The notes: generated by a model from the sequence alone, not told the origin. 64,000 nucleotides of DNA from JBKBIP01 sp046297495 (GCA_046297495.1 JBKBIP010000012.1:86822-150821), one strand, 5' to 3'. Positions 16,838-25,628 are shown, counted from the stretch's first letter. A program made the numbers and translations.

Positions 16838-18043
16838 TCAATAGGCTTCTTTCAAAATCCCTTCCAAATCTTCCACCGTCACCGGACGCGGATTGACGCG
16901 CAGGACGCGCTGAATGCCGAAGGCTTTCTCCGCGAAGGGGCGGAGCTGGTCCGCAGTCACGCCCAGGTCGCGCAGTCGGGTCGGGATGCCGATGTCAGCT
17001 TTAAGTCGTTCGACGGCGGCGATGGCCCGCTCGGCGGCGGCTTGCTCATCCAGGCCGGTGAGGTCTTCCCCCAGCAGCCGGGCGATGGCCGTGAATTCCT
17101 TGCGCCGCGCCGGCAGGTTGAAACGCATGACAAAGGGGAGCAGCAAACCATTGCCCGCGCCGTGCGAGCAGTGGACTGCTCCCCCCACGGGATATTCCAG
17201 GGCATGCACCGCCGCCACGCCGACATTAGAAAAGGCCATGCCGGCCAGCGTCGCTCCCAGGGCCATGCCATCGCGGGCTTCCAAGTCGCGGCCATCGCGC
17301 ACGGCGCGGCGCAGGTGGGCGCCGATCAGGGTAATGGCTTTCTCCGCCAGCATGTCCCCCATCGGATGTCGGCCTTGATAGACCGACCGTTCCCCCTCCG
17401 GCAGCGGGAATGTCTCGTTGTCCACCGCCGTGTAGGCTTCGATGGCGTGCGTCAAGGCGTCGATGCCGCTATCGGCTGTCACCTTGGCGGGACAAGATAC
17501 CGTCAGCAAGGGATCGACCACGGCCGCCTTGGGCCGTAAATAGTTGCTGAGGATGCCAACCTTGATGTGGTTGTCGGTATCAGTCAGCACGGCGGCGGCA
17601 GACACTTCCGAGCCGGTGCCGGCCGTGGTGGGGACGCAGATCAAGGGGAGGATCGGGCCGGGAATTTTATCATCGCCGAAATAGTCGCGCGGCGTGCCGC
17701 CGTGTGTTTGGACGGTGGCGGTGATCTTGGCCAGGTCCATGTTGCTGCCGCCCCCCAAGCCGAGCACGGCGTCGGGGCGGAATTGCCGGGCCAACGCGAT
17801 GCTCGCTTCCGCCGCCCGCAGCGACGGTTCCGGCTCGCCGCCGGAGAACACTTCCACCGTCACGCCGCCATCCACCAGGGGTTGGCGCACCGTATCAACG
17901 AGACTGGCTTTCTGAAGCACCGCGTCGGTGATCAAGAGCAGTCTCTTGACGCCAAGTCGTCCCGCAATGTCGCCGAGCTGCCGCACCGCGTTCCGGCCAA
18001 ACAACAGCTGGCCGGGAGCATGAAATGTCCAGGTTTCGCGCAT
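16838..18043 (-). CDS. Iron-containing alcohol dehydrogenase
   Basis: A 401-residue group III dehydrogenase. The N-terminal Rossmann-like half has GLGGGSNMDLAK for NAD(P) binding and PTTAGTGSEVS. The C-terminal half has metal-binding residues in SGIDALTHAIEAY, ALEYPVGGAVHCSHGAGNGLLLP. Such enzymes interconvert alcohols or lactaldehyde and aldehydes in the cytosol. The C-terminal stop is close to the sulfatase start, so the two may be cotranscribed. The upstream side holds a family 1 palindrome and is divergent from mog. Confidence 0.92.
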   Translation of the reverse strand: MRETWTFHAPGQLLFGRNAVRQLGDIAGRLGVKRLLLITDAVLQKASLVDTVRQPLVDGGVTVEVFSGGEPEPSLRAAEASIALARQFRPDAVLGLGGGSNMDLAKITATVQTHGGTPRDYFGDDKIPGPILPLICVPTTAGTGSEVSAAAVLTDTDNHIKVGILSNYLRPKAAVVDPLLTVSCPAKVTADSGIDALTHAIEAYTAVDNETFPLPEGERSVYQGRHPMGDMLAEKAITLIGAHLRRAVRDGRDLEARDGMALGATLAGMAFSNVGVAAVHALEYPVGGAVHCSHGAGNGLLLPFVMRFNLPARRKEFTAIARLLGEDLTGLDEQAAAERAIAAVERLKADIGIPTRLRDLGVTADQLRPFAEKAFGIQRVLRVNPRPVTVEDLEGILKEAY

Positions 18044-18134
18044 GGTGGTCGTGTCCTCTGTTGGTACTTCGCTTTACAGCAACTATAACGAACCAGAGAC
18101 GGGGGACAAGGAGAAATGTTGTTCGCGGAAGCTG

Positions 18135-18176
18135 GATCGGTTCGCGCACGAAGTCGGCGGTCCGCGCGAACCGATC
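18135..18176. repeat. Dispersed palindrome, family 1 (copy E), in a divergent promoter region
   Basis: GATCGGTTCGCGC (18135-18147) pairs with GCGCGAACCGATC (18164-18176). Unlike other copies it lies between two divergent starts (18043 minus, 18206 plus), so a terminator role alone does not explain the family. Confidence 0.7.
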
Positions 18177-18205
18177 TATCCCAAGAAGAAAAAACGAAGC
18201 AACCC

Positions 18206-18742
18206 ATGAACGACACCATCCGCATTGGCATCGTGACCATCTCCGACCGGGCCAGCAAGGGGATTTACGAAGACAAAGGGGGACCGGCGATTCGGGAGTG
18301 CTTGACGGAGATCCTCTCCTGCCTCTGGGAGGCGGTGCCGCGCATCATCCCGGATGAGCAGCCGATCATCGAAACCGCCTTGCGGGAATTGTGCGATGAG
18401 GAAATGTGCTGTCTGGTAGTCACCACCGGCGGCACCGGGCCGGCATTGCGCGACGTGACGCCGGAAGCGACGGAAGCGGTATGTCACAAAATCCTGGACG
18501 GCTTCGGCGAGTTGATGCGGGCCGTCTCGCTGCGCGTGGTGCCGACCGCCATTTTGTCTCGGCAGATCGCTGGCATTCGTGGCAAATCGCTGATCGTCAA
18601 CTTGCCCGGCAAACCCAGCGCCATCCGTGATTGTCTGTTGGCGGTTTTCCCGGCCATCCCGTATTGCATCGACTTGATCGGGGGGCCCTATCTCACGACC
18701 AATGAAAGCGTGGTCAAGGCGTTTCGACCAAAGGGAGCATGA
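18206..18742 (+). CDS. mog: Molybdopterin adenylyltransferase (MogA/MoaB family)
   Basis: A 178-residue protein covering a single MoCF-binding domain. The opening IGIVTISDRASKG and the central TTGGTGPALRDVTPEAT are the signature motifs of MogA/MoaB, and SLIVNLPGKPSAIRDCL lies near the end. It activates molybdopterin with ATP before metal insertion in molybdenum cofactor synthesis. The ATG at 18206 matches family length; the frame is open upstream through the palindrome. No other moa/moe gene was seen. Confidence 0.9.
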   Translation: MNDTIRIGIVTISDRASKGIYEDKGGPAIRECLTEILSCLWEAVPRIIPDEQPIIETALRELCDEEMCCLVVTTGGTGPALRDVTPEATEAVCHKILDGFGELMRAVSLRVVPTAILSRQIAGIRGKSLIVNLPGKPSAIRDCLLAVFPAIPYCIDLIGGPYLTTNESVVKAFRPKGA

Positions 18743-18756
18743 TAATTTCGCAACGT

Positions 18757-18821
18757 GGCGAGCGGAGAGCGTAAGCTCCCTGGTGGTGTCTGGCGCCGGC
18801 CAGCTACTGTCTTCCGCTCGT
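18757..18821. repeat. Dispersed palindrome, family 2 (copy 1), between convergent genes
   Basis: CGAGCGGA (18759-18766) pairs with TCCGCTCG (18813-18820); inside is GAGC-GTAA-GCTC (18767-18778). It aligns almost end to end with 42444-42510. It spans the gap between mog and the HEAT-repeat gene and just enters the latter's 3' end. Confidence 0.65.
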
Positions 18822-19646
18822 CAAAATCAACTCGCGCCAACCGTTGGGTTTACCCCCCTTGGCCGTCCCTTCCCTGGGGGCCTTGTTGATCAGTTCTTCC
18901 CAAGCCTCGGCGTCCGCCGGCAGCTTCTTGCCGGTGGCTTGTTGCAAGGATTCATGCGCTCGGGTGCGCAGGGCCACGTCTTTCTCTTCCCGCAGGACAT
19001 GCACCAAGGCCTCGGTGGCCTGATAGTGATTGAAGTTACCCAAGGCGCGGGCGGCGGCAATGTGAATGTCGAGCCATTGTTGCCGTTCCATTTCGCTGAC
19101 ACTGAAGTCAGGGCGCGGCTCGCGGGCCACGCGCGCCAGCAGGTCCACGGCGGCCGGCTGGCGGGTGTTCCCTAATGATGTCAGCGCTTGACATTGAATG
19201 GCGGTGATCGTGTCATGTGGGAACAGCGGATAGCCGCTAGGGGTGCGTGCTTCCTTGGCTGAGTAGTACGCCTCCGCCAAGGCCTCGACGGCGCGCGGGT
19301 CCTTGAACTCGCCGAGCTTTTGGATCGCCGCCAGTCGACAGTACGGATGGCGGTCATGCACCGCCACGGTGGTGAGCGTCTTGAGAACGACTTCGTGTTT
19401 CTTCGGATCGCGTTCCTCTTTCAAGGCGCGAATGGCCTTGGCCTTTTTGTCCCCGTCGTCGGTCTCATTCAGCACGACCATAGGATCGCTTTTCTCGAAC
19501 CAATGTTTGAACTTGAAGTTTTTGTTGGTGACGTCATCCCAGAACGTGGCGCAGCCGCTCAACCCTAGGCTGGTCAGCGCCGGCCCCGCCAGCAGCCACC
19601 GCCAGCGCCGAGCTTGGTCCGACCGCGTGTACAACTTGCGACCCAC
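18804..19646 (-). CDS. HEAT-repeat lipoprotein
   Basis: A protein of about 280 residues. A basic N-terminus and hydrophobic stretch end in a lipobox (LGLSG-C), so it is probably anchored to a membrane. After a charged linker there are four or five HEAT-like helical pairs, for example RLAAIQKLGEFKDPRAVEALAEAY and AAARALGNFNHYQATEALVHVL, typical of protein-binding scaffolds. The start is uncertain: GTG at 19646 has AAGGGGGAGG at good distance; a TTG at 19667 is also possible. Similar HEAT lipoproteins are common in planctomycetes with no assigned role. Confidence 0.8.
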   Translation of the reverse strand: MGRKLYTRSDQARRWRWLLAGPALTSLGLSGCATFWDDVTNKNFKFKHWFEKSDPMVVLNETDDGDKKAKAIRALKEERDPKKHEVVLKTLTTVAVHDRHPYCRLAAIQKLGEFKDPRAVEALAEAYYSAKEARTPSGYPLFPHDTITAIQCQALTSLGNTRQPAAVDLLARVAREPRPDFSVSEMERQQWLDIHIAAARALGNFNHYQATEALVHVLREEKDVALRTRAHESLQQATGKKLPADAEAWEELINKAPREGTAKGGKPNGWRELILTSGRQ

Positions 19647-19807
19647 GACCACCTCCCCCTTTGGCAAACGCCGGCGCTTCCCCCAACGCCGCCGATCCCG
19701 CCACGGACTTCACGCGTGAGAGAAACGACTATCCCTGTCCGCCTCTTCCGTACCTAGAGGATTTCAAGGCGGCGGGTGATACCAGAACCGTCGCCGACGG
19801 GCAAGAG

Positions 19808-19896
19808 CAAATTATTACTCCGGCAAGCGAGTCAATCACTGCCATCAAATTGAGTGTGTGGCGGTTTTGGTTTTTTTTGATAGCCCCAGTCTTTAG
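19808..19896 (+). repeat. Short interspersed element, family 3 (copy 1)
   Basis: The segment with AATCACTGCCATCAAATTGA, a G/T-rich run and GATAGCCC..TTTAG aligns with the reverse complement of 58622-58713 over about 90 bp. The copies differ by scattered substitutions and small gaps. Both copies are intergenic. Confidence 0.65.
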
Positions 19897-20079
19897 GCGG
19901 GGGACCGAGCGGCGGAGATATGTTGTCACGGGACTCGGTGATTGCGGCCAACCGGCCTCAAGACTCCCAAAGGGGCTGTGGTCTCTGCTCCTCAAATTGT
20001 CTTCCTTGCCAGAGTAATATCAGCCATTTTTACAAGGCAGGCGGCGAGCACTGAGGAAGGGAAGAAGACAAACGACACA

Positions 20080-20101
20080 GGGCTGGTCGCCGGACCAGCC
20101 C
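20080..20101 (-). terminator. Hairpin downstream of groES
   Basis: GGGCTGGTC (20080-20088), loop GCCG, GACCAGCCC (20093-20101): a perfect 9-bp stem, 31 bp beyond the groES stop on the minus strand. The T-run is poor. Confidence 0.55.
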
Positions 20102-20132
20102 TGATGAAAATTGGCATGTGCGAGAGAACGAC

Positions 20133-20420
20133 TTATTCCACGACTGCTAGAATGTCATCCTCGGTCATGATCAAATACTCCTCGCCGCCGACGTTGACTT
20201 CGTTGCCGGCATAGGAAGTAAACAGGACGCGGTCCCCTTCCTTCACCTGGAACGAGGCACGTTGGCCGTTGTCGAGTAGTTTGCCGTCGCCCAAGCTGAT
20301 GACGCGGCCTTGTTTCGGCTTTTCCTTGGCAGTGTCCGGCAACACGATGCCGCCGGCGGTTTTCTCTTCTGCTTCCAGGCGTTTGATCACGATTTTGTCG
20401 TTCAGTGGTACGACTTTCAT
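20133..20420 (-). CDS. groES: Co-chaperonin GroES
   Basis: A 95-residue protein, normal length for GroES. It begins MKVVPLNDKIVIKRLEAEEKTAGGIVLPDTAKEKP, containing the mobile loop that docks on GroEL, and ends with the roof/beta segment GDRVLFTSYAGNEV and EEYLIMTEDDILAVVE. It caps the GroEL folding chamber in the cytosol. The ATG at 20420 has AAGGAG upstream. No groEL follows, so this copy is unlinked from its partner within the window; planctomycetes often carry several groES/groEL copies. The gene upstream encodes a response regulator 65 bp away, possibly cotranscribed. Confidence 0.95.
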   Translation of the reverse strand: MKVVPLNDKIVIKRLEAEEKTAGGIVLPDTAKEKPKQGRVISLGDGKLLDNGQRASFQVKEGDRVLFTSYAGNEVNVGGEEYLIMTEDDILAVVE

Positions 20421-20485
20421 GCCTTTAGTGCTCCTTGAAATACTCGATGCACGCCAACCCCGATCACTCGACCGAGGCAATGCCT

Positions 20486-20908
20486 TTACTGGCGGAACGG
20501 CGGGGGTTTGTCCGTGGAGGTATCACCATAGACCCGGCCCAAGACGCGCACCACCGTATACAAGACCACATGCTTACTGATGGGTTTGGGAATGACGCTG
20601 TATGCCTTGGCTCGTAAGGCCTGGCGCATCAACCCCTCGTCCGCGTCGGCGGTGACGATGATGCACGGCAACACCGCGTTGACTTGCTGGACGAGCTGTA
20701 AGGTTTCCAGCCCGGTCAAACGCGGCATGTGCATATCGAGCAGGGCCAGGTGAACCGGCTCCTCGCGCACGATGTCGAGCGCTTCTTCCCCCGATGATGC
20801 CAGCAAGGTGCGATACCCTTCCGAATCGAAGACATCGCGCAAACTCTGCCGGCAACCTGGATCGTCATCGGTAATCAGTATCGAATATGGTCTGTCTATG
20901 GTTTTCAT
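20486..20908 (-). CDS. Single-domain response regulator
   Basis: A 140-residue protein made of one receiver domain. The acidic cluster is LITDDDPG, the phosphoacceptor is Asp in LALLDMHMPRL, a Thr lies in IIVTADAD, and the conserved Lys is in VIPKPIS. There is no output domain, so it probably acts in a phosphorelay or by protein contact. The ATG at 20908 is preceded by GAGGTGCGGC, a usable ribosome site. Upstream of groES on the same strand. A partner kinase cannot be assigned. Confidence 0.88.
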   Translation of the reverse strand: MKTIDRPYSILITDDDPGCRQSLRDVFDSEGYRTLLASSGEEALDIVREEPVHLALLDMHMPRLTGLETLQLVQQVNAVLPCIIVTADADEGLMRQALRAKAYSVIPKPISKHVVLYTVVRVLGRVYGDTSTDKPPPFRQ

Positions 20909-21235
20909 GCCGCACCTCGTCTCTGGCCATACCACAGCGGAAATTGCTGGCCGGCGGCACGCTGGCACTGGGGACAGTCCCCCAACCTATTCCCCCTTCC
21001 TGCCAGCAAATTAGATGCCGCAGCTGATTTACAAGGCGGGTAAGATTCTAACTGCTTATATTAACAAAACATACGTCGGTGGAAAAATCAAGAGGGTGGC
21101 TGGGTTTTGTGTCGAAACCCTACTCCGGCTGCCACTGTAGGCAGCCGGTTTCTGCCAGAGTGGCAGGGGGCAGGAAGTTGCGGTTAGCGGGCAAGCCGCA
21201 GGCGAGTCTTCGACTCACCCGCTAAACACTGATTA
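20909..21235. other. Intergenic region with three hairpins
   Basis: A 327-bp gap without a believable gene. It contains CCGGCTGCC/GGCAGCCGG (21125-21133, 21140-21148), CTGCCA/TGGCAG (21152-21166) and the larger palindrome at 21184-21225. AT-rich sequence around 21040-21080 is a plausible minus-strand promoter for the response regulator. Confidence 0.5.
21184..21225 (-). terminator. Compound hairpin after the DUF1571 gene
   Basis: TTAGCGGG (21184-21191) pairs with CCCGCTAA (21218-21225), with an inner GAGTC-TTC-GACTC hairpin (21204-21216). It begins 11 bp past the stop at 21236 in the direction of transcription. Confidence 0.5.
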
Positions 21236-22492
21236 CTACCGCTTCTCCCATTGCCGGGGGTCGAAGTCGGCATCGGTCAGGCGAACGGGGTATTGGAAAT
21301 TCTCATAGCGGTAGTATTCGACTTGATGGCCGGTTTCATCGTAAGTCAGCACGAGCATCGGAAGATAATTGGCCGGGTCGATGAAGAACTGGCGCCGTCC
21401 GCCGCGTGGCAGCTGGGGTTCGAACATGGGCGGCATGTGGTGCTCGAAAGCGACGAGCGGGGTGGCAAACTCTGGCCGGTTCACCGAGCCTAAGTAACGC
21501 AACGTACCGGCACGCGGGTCGCGGCGTTCGACGGCGTCCAGCAACGGTCCCAAACTGGCGATCATGTGGCCGATGCCCGCTTCGGTGATGGAATGGCGGC
21601 TGCGCCCCTTGACAAAGGGACTATCCACTGGCAGCGAAATCACCTTCTTGAACATCAGGGGAAAACGGTCGTCGTTGCCGAGCCGGGTATGGATGTGGTC
21701 GTCATACTGGCCTTTGACGTAAATCACTTCCCGGCCCTGATGCACTTCGCCAATCCACTTGAAATAGACGCTCCACGGCTGGTTGCGGAACTTAAACATG
21801 ATTTCTTCCATAGGCTTGTCCTCGCCGTGGATTTGTTCCTGGCGATAGAGCTTGACGACATAATCCCCCATCCGTGCATACTGGGCGCTAGCTCGCTGAT
21901 GCAGCTGGCGTAACTGAGCCAAGTTGTCGTCGCGCGGCGGCGCGGCGGGCGGGGCGGGGGGCGGCGGCAGCGGGGTTTGCGCGAGGGTCGAGGTTTCCGG
22001 CAACGCGGGGGGCAGTGGTGGCTGCGGTAACGGCGCATCGTCCTGGCCACGCAACAACGGCGTCCGCAGGCTGTCTGCCATCGGCGGCGGCAGCGGGGCC
22101 GATTGACCGCGCGGCATCAGGCTCATGCTGGCCGGCGGCGACGGTGGCAGCGGATCGTTCAGCCCGGTGGTATCCGCTGGCGGCGGCAGCACGGCCGGCG
22201 GCGGGTTATCGGGTTTCCGAGGATCGAACGAAGGAGCACGCTGCTTGCGATGATGGCTGCATCCTGTCATCATCACGATGATGCCAGCCAACATGCTGAG
22301 AATTCCCAAGATGATGAGCGATTGACTCAACAAATCGCGCCGTCTTTCTCGGCACGCTAATCGCAACGTGGATGGTAGCATAGGTTCGGTCATGTGCGCG
22401 TACACCGATAGAAGCCGAGACTCACCGCGCGGAGTGGGTAAAGTCTCTCGACCGGAAAAACTGGGACCTGTCGGACACATACGCTGATTCAT
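21236..22492 (-). CDS. DUF1571 domain lipoprotein, proline-rich
   Basis: A 418-residue protein from the ATG at 22492, which has GGAGGGG upstream. A hydrophobic helix (ILGILSMLAGIIVMMTGC) ends in a Cys lipobox, unusually about 80 residues in. A long Pro/Ala-rich linker (about residues 95-195) follows, then a C-terminal domain with QLHQRASAQYARMGDYVVKLYRQE, PWSVYFKWIGE, IYVKGQYDD and ETGHQVEYYRYENFQYPVRLTDADFDP. This is the DUF1571 pattern, related to LolA/LolB-like lipoprotein-carrier folds. An outer-membrane lipid or lipoprotein role is possible. It lies downstream of GH3 in the lipid-gene run, same strand. Confidence 0.82.
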   Translation of the reverse strand: MNQRMCPTGPSFSGRETLPTPRGESRLLSVYAHMTEPMLPSTLRLACRERRRDLLSQSLIILGILSMLAGIIVMMTGCSHHRKQRAPSFDPRKPDNPPPAVLPPPADTTGLNDPLPPSPPASMSLMPRGQSAPLPPPMADSLRTPLLRGQDDAPLPQPPLPPALPETSTLAQTPLPPPPAPPAAPPRDDNLAQLRQLHQRASAQYARMGDYVVKLYRQEQIHGEDKPMEEIMFKFRNQPWSVYFKWIGEVHQGREVIYVKGQYDDHIHTRLGNDDRFPLMFKKVISLPVDSPFVKGRSRHSITEAGIGHMIASLGPLLDAVERRDPRAGTLRYLGSVNRPEFATPLVAFEHHMPPMFEPQLPRGGRRQFFIDPANYLPMLVLTYDETGHQVEYYRYENFQYPVRLTDADFDPRQWEKR

Positions 22493-22617
22493 GTCACTAC
22501 CCCTCCGTGAGCACCGGCTCAACGGGACAATCCGTGGACCTTCCTTGGCCCGCGAGGAGACTAGCAATTCCTTCGTGGAAAAGAAAGAGAGATCGCAGCC
22601 ACCCTGTGGGGCGTCCG

Positions 22618-24327
22618 CTAAACGCGGGTTCCTGATTCCGCGATCACCGGCATCGATTCACGAAAACGCAGATCGGCGATCAAGCACGGATGCTTGTATT
22701 GTTCCAGTGTTCCTCCCGTGCGGGCCAGGCGTTGCCGATCCCACTGGTGCCAGGTGCCCGGCGGCAACAGCTCCAGCCGGATGGGTCCGAGCCGCAGCGA
22801 TTGCCGCTTGCTGGCGTATTCGTCGTTGATCTGGGTAAGACGGCGTTCCAGCAAGGTGATGAGTTGTTCCCCCTGTTCGGGGTTGGCGATGTCCCCTTGC
22901 TCCACGAACAGGCCATAATACGGCGTGTCCTCGTCCCAACAGGGGGCCAGGCTGTAACAGGTGATTCCCAGATTGAGTTCGTGGGCGACCTCCTTCATCG
23001 CTTGGGCAACCTGATATTCGGACAGTTTCTCGCCGGTGATGTTGGCGAAGTGGCTCCCCTTGCTCAGAAATTCCACCAGCGGCGTTTGCTCATAGAAGCC
23101 AGTCACGCGCACCAGGTCGCAAATATGATAGCGATACATGCCGTACTTGGTGGTGGGGATGATGTAATAATTGCGCCCCTCTTGAACCTCGTGCGCGCCC
23201 AACACGGTGGGTTGCGGGCTGTCGATCTCGTCTTCGGGAATGAACTCGAAATAGTGGCTGGTGACATCGAGGACACCGCTGGGGGTGCCGTTCTCGATGG
23301 GGATGGTCATGCGCCCTTCGCTGGCGATCAGGCCGACATCACGAATCATCACGTCGCCGTAAATCCGGGGAAACTGGCGCAGATAGGCCCCCATCGTGCC
23401 GCCGGTCCAGGTGCCGATGAGCAACTTTTCGGGACTCCAGTAATCTTTGGGCAACAGCGTGCCAGTCCGGCGGACGATCTCCTCCAACTCCCGCGCCCGC
23501 TTGGGATCGGCCTTGAGCCGGCCCGCCAAGTCAGCGCGGATGTCTGGGGGAATGTCATGATGTTGACTCAGGGTGCCATCATGCATGTCGCGGATGAGGG
23601 CTTCTTTTTCCTGGTCCCCCAATCGCGCCCAGTTGACCAAGGTGCTGGGGTTGGCGGCCACGATCATGCCGACACGGCGCGGCAAGCTGAGCCGCAGCGT
23701 GACATAGTATTTGGCCCGCACGTCCTTGATGCGGGCGCTGCTGGGGGCGACGCAATACACCCAGCGGATCAACCGTTTCTGCATCTGGGCCGTCAAGCCG
23801 GTAATGGCGCCGCAGGGAATGTCGGCCTCGGTGCGCTGTTCGTCCCAATCGCCGGAGAACTGGACGATGGGGCGCAGACGGATGGCCGCATGATCCCGAT
23901 ACGCCCGCAAGCCCCAAAAGTGCCAGCCCCGACGGTAATCGGCGAGATATTGCGGTGTCACCGGAATGTACTTGCGCGTCGCCGTGGTGCCGCTGGTGAG
24001 AGCGAACATCAGCACGCGCTCATCGGCCAATAGCGCCCGGGTTTCGCCGCGCCGCACCTTGTTGATGTATGGTTCTAGCCGCTCATAACCGGCCACCGGC
24101 ACCTGCTGGCGAAAGTCGTCCGCTGTCTGAATGGTGGCAAAACCATGATCCCGGCCAAAATCGGTATCTCGATGAAAAGCGATGATCCGCCGAAGTAAAT
24201 CTTCCTGAACCTTGTGCGGTTGGGCGCAGGCTCGATCAAAGATCGCCAGCTGCCGACGGATCGGCCACGTCAACGCCCGCCGAATGGGATAGAGCAAGAT
24301 GATTTTCAGGGCCAAGTCTTTCCACAT
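22618..24327 (-). CDS. GH3-family acyl-adenylating enzyme
   Basis: A 569-residue protein resembling GH3 (auxin-responsive) acyl-acid-amido synthetases of the ANL superfamily. Visible: DTDFGRDHGF near the start, the ATP-binding P-loop FALTSGTTATRKYIPVT, a WTGGTMGAYL segment, ISSE-like GLIASEGRMTIP, YEF-type SHYFEFIPEDE, and VTNTxGLYRY-like VRVTGFYE. Such enzymes adenylate a carboxylate and pass it to an amine or thiol. It follows the hydrolase and ketosynthase genes, so it may activate or conjugate the fatty acid or polyketide product made there (inference). The ATG at 24327 has CGGAG upstream; a family 1 palindrome lies in the 163-bp gap before it. Confidence 0.85.
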   Translation of the reverse strand: MWKDLALKIILLYPIRRALTWPIRRQLAIFDRACAQPHKVQEDLLRRIIAFHRDTDFGRDHGFATIQTADDFRQQVPVAGYERLEPYINKVRRGETRALLADERVLMFALTSGTTATRKYIPVTPQYLADYRRGWHFWGLRAYRDHAAIRLRPIVQFSGDWDEQRTEADIPCGAITGLTAQMQKRLIRWVYCVAPSSARIKDVRAKYYVTLRLSLPRRVGMIVAANPSTLVNWARLGDQEKEALIRDMHDGTLSQHHDIPPDIRADLAGRLKADPKRARELEEIVRRTGTLLPKDYWSPEKLLIGTWTGGTMGAYLRQFPRIYGDVMIRDVGLIASEGRMTIPIENGTPSGVLDVTSHYFEFIPEDEIDSPQPTVLGAHEVQEGRNYYIIPTTKYGMYRYHICDLVRVTGFYEQTPLVEFLSKGSHFANITGEKLSEYQVAQAMKEVAHELNLGITCYSLAPCWDEDTPYYGLFVEQGDIANPEQGEQLITLLERRLTQINDEYASKRQSLRLGPIRLELLPPGTWHQWDRQRLARTGGTLEQYKHPCLIADLRFRESMPVIAESGTRV

Positions 24328-24402
24328 GTCTCTGCTCCGGAGGTGAATCAAAGGATGGGAAGAGCGTTTTCGGAGCCATCCATCGCCAAGGAACAAGGTA
24401 GG

Positions 24403-24471
24403 TTCATCGATTCGCGAGCGCGAACCGATGAATCGTTCCTTATTCGGAATCGAGCGTGAACCGATGAATCA
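24403..24471. repeat. Dispersed palindrome, family 1 (copy F), with extra half-site
   Basis: TTCATCGATTCGCG (24403-24416) faces CGCGAACCGATGAA (24419-24432) with one mismatch and almost no loop; a further right half, GCGTGAACCGATGAATCA, follows at 24454-24471. It lies between the hydrolase stop (24491) and the GH3 start (24327). Confidence 0.65.
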
Positions 24472-24490
24472 TTTTTCCGAATGGCGTTCC

Positions 24491-25525
24491 TCACGCCGAC
24501 CGCACCATCTCCCGTTTTTTCTCGCACACGCCGTTGGTGCCTGGGGGCGGCTCCTCAACGACGTCACCAGCCAGGTGCTGGTCGAAGAAGAAGCGGACGC
24601 GGCAACGGTATTCGTCGCCGGCCAGGTGCAGGGCTTGATTGTGCTTGGCGTCCGGGACGATCCATAGCTCCTTGGGTTCGCTGGCTTGGTCGAAGAGGAC
24701 CTGGGCCATGACGGGGCGGATGTAGGTGTCGTTGCCGCCGTGGATCATCAACAACGGCCGCTGGAGCCGGGCGATGGCCTTTTCCAGATACGGGAAATGA
24801 CAATGGCATGCCTGTTCAATCCAGCGCAGGCCGACCTTGGCGACGGTGCCGTAATACCAATAAGGGAGCATGTCTTGAATCAGATAGTTGTGATTGTACA
24901 GGCCGAACCATTTCCGCATGTACGGCACCACCGTCGAATAGGTGGCAAAGATGCCGTCCGTGACGAAGCAGCGAACGAAGGGATCATCGACCGCCGCCAG
25001 CAGACCGGCCCCGCCCCCCTTGCTGATGCCGAAGAAACCAACGCCGCGCGGGTCACGGTCAGGACGTTTTTTGAGGTATTCCAGCGCCGCCTTAAAGTCA
25101 CGGACTTCGTAGTCCGTCACCCACTGCATGGGGACGTAGTCGGTGGGCTTGTCACTATCCCCTTGGCCGCGATACTCAAACGTGAAAATGTCATAACCTG
25201 CTGCCAACAAATGGTCACAGTATTGCAGACAGGCCCAGCGATTGGAGCCGAACTCCAGGCCAAACAGGATGACCCCCCGGCGCGGCCGCGGCGCGTGCAA
25301 GTAGCAACCGCGCAGTTGCAAGCCGTCGGCAGTGGTCAGCCGCACATCCTCGGCATCGGGGATCGGTTGGCCGATCGGGATGATGAACAGCGGTTTTTCC
25401 TGGAAAATCCGAACGACATGGTGCAGGTACTTCCAGCGCATGACATAATGCAGCAAGATCAGGGCCACAATCATGGTCCCCGGTACGCTGCACAAGATGG
25501 CCGTTCCTAGCAAAATCCAAATCAC
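24491..25525 (-). CDS. Membrane-anchored alpha/beta hydrolase
   Basis: A protein of about 344 residues from GTG 25525 (GGAG 10 nt upstream); an alternative TTG start at 25627 would add 34 residues with no good site. An N-terminal transmembrane helix (VIWILLGTAILCSVPGTMIVALILL) precedes an alpha/beta hydrolase fold: GVILFGLEFGSNR near the oxyanion strand, FEYRGQGDS, nucleophile elbow GFFGISKGGG, acid in IHGGNDTYI and His in VPDAKHNQAL. It could be an esterase or thioesterase that releases the product of the adjacent ketosynthase genes (inference). Its 5' end is 103 bp after the ketosynthase stop on the same strand. Confidence 0.85.
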   Translation of the reverse strand: MIWILLGTAILCSVPGTMIVALILLHYVMRWKYLHHVVRIFQEKPLFIIPIGQPIPDAEDVRLTTADGLQLRGCYLHAPRPRRGVILFGLEFGSNRWACLQYCDHLLAAGYDIFTFEYRGQGDSDKPTDYVPMQWVTDYEVRDFKAALEYLKKRPDRDPRGVGFFGISKGGGAGLLAAVDDPFVRCFVTDGIFATYSTVVPYMRKWFGLYNHNYLIQDMLPYWYYGTVAKVGLRWIEQACHCHFPYLEKAIARLQRPLLMIHGGNDTYIRPVMAQVLFDQASEPKELWIVPDAKHNQALHLAGDEYRCRVRFFFDQHLAGDVVEEPPPGTNGVCEKKREMVRSA

Positions 25526-25628
25526 AGGTGCAAATCTCCGAGGCGAAGCGCAGGTTAGCGGTCCGTCGCGGATGGTCCTTTGAAAGTCACCAGGGGGTAG
25601 TTCGCCGATGGCAAACTCGCTAAACAAG

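Larger units (their letters stand above)
19668..20132. other. Intergenic region with no gene seen
   Basis: A 465-bp gap between the HEAT gene and groES. It holds a copy of a roughly 90-bp interspersed element (19808-19896) and a hairpin near 20080-20101. No open frame with a believable ribosome site was found. Confidence 0.5.

Noticed and set aside
22690..24033. Long open frame on the plus strand opposite the GH3 gene
   Set aside because: It is a shadow of GH3 coding sequence caused by high GC; it has no ribosome site and no recognisable domain.
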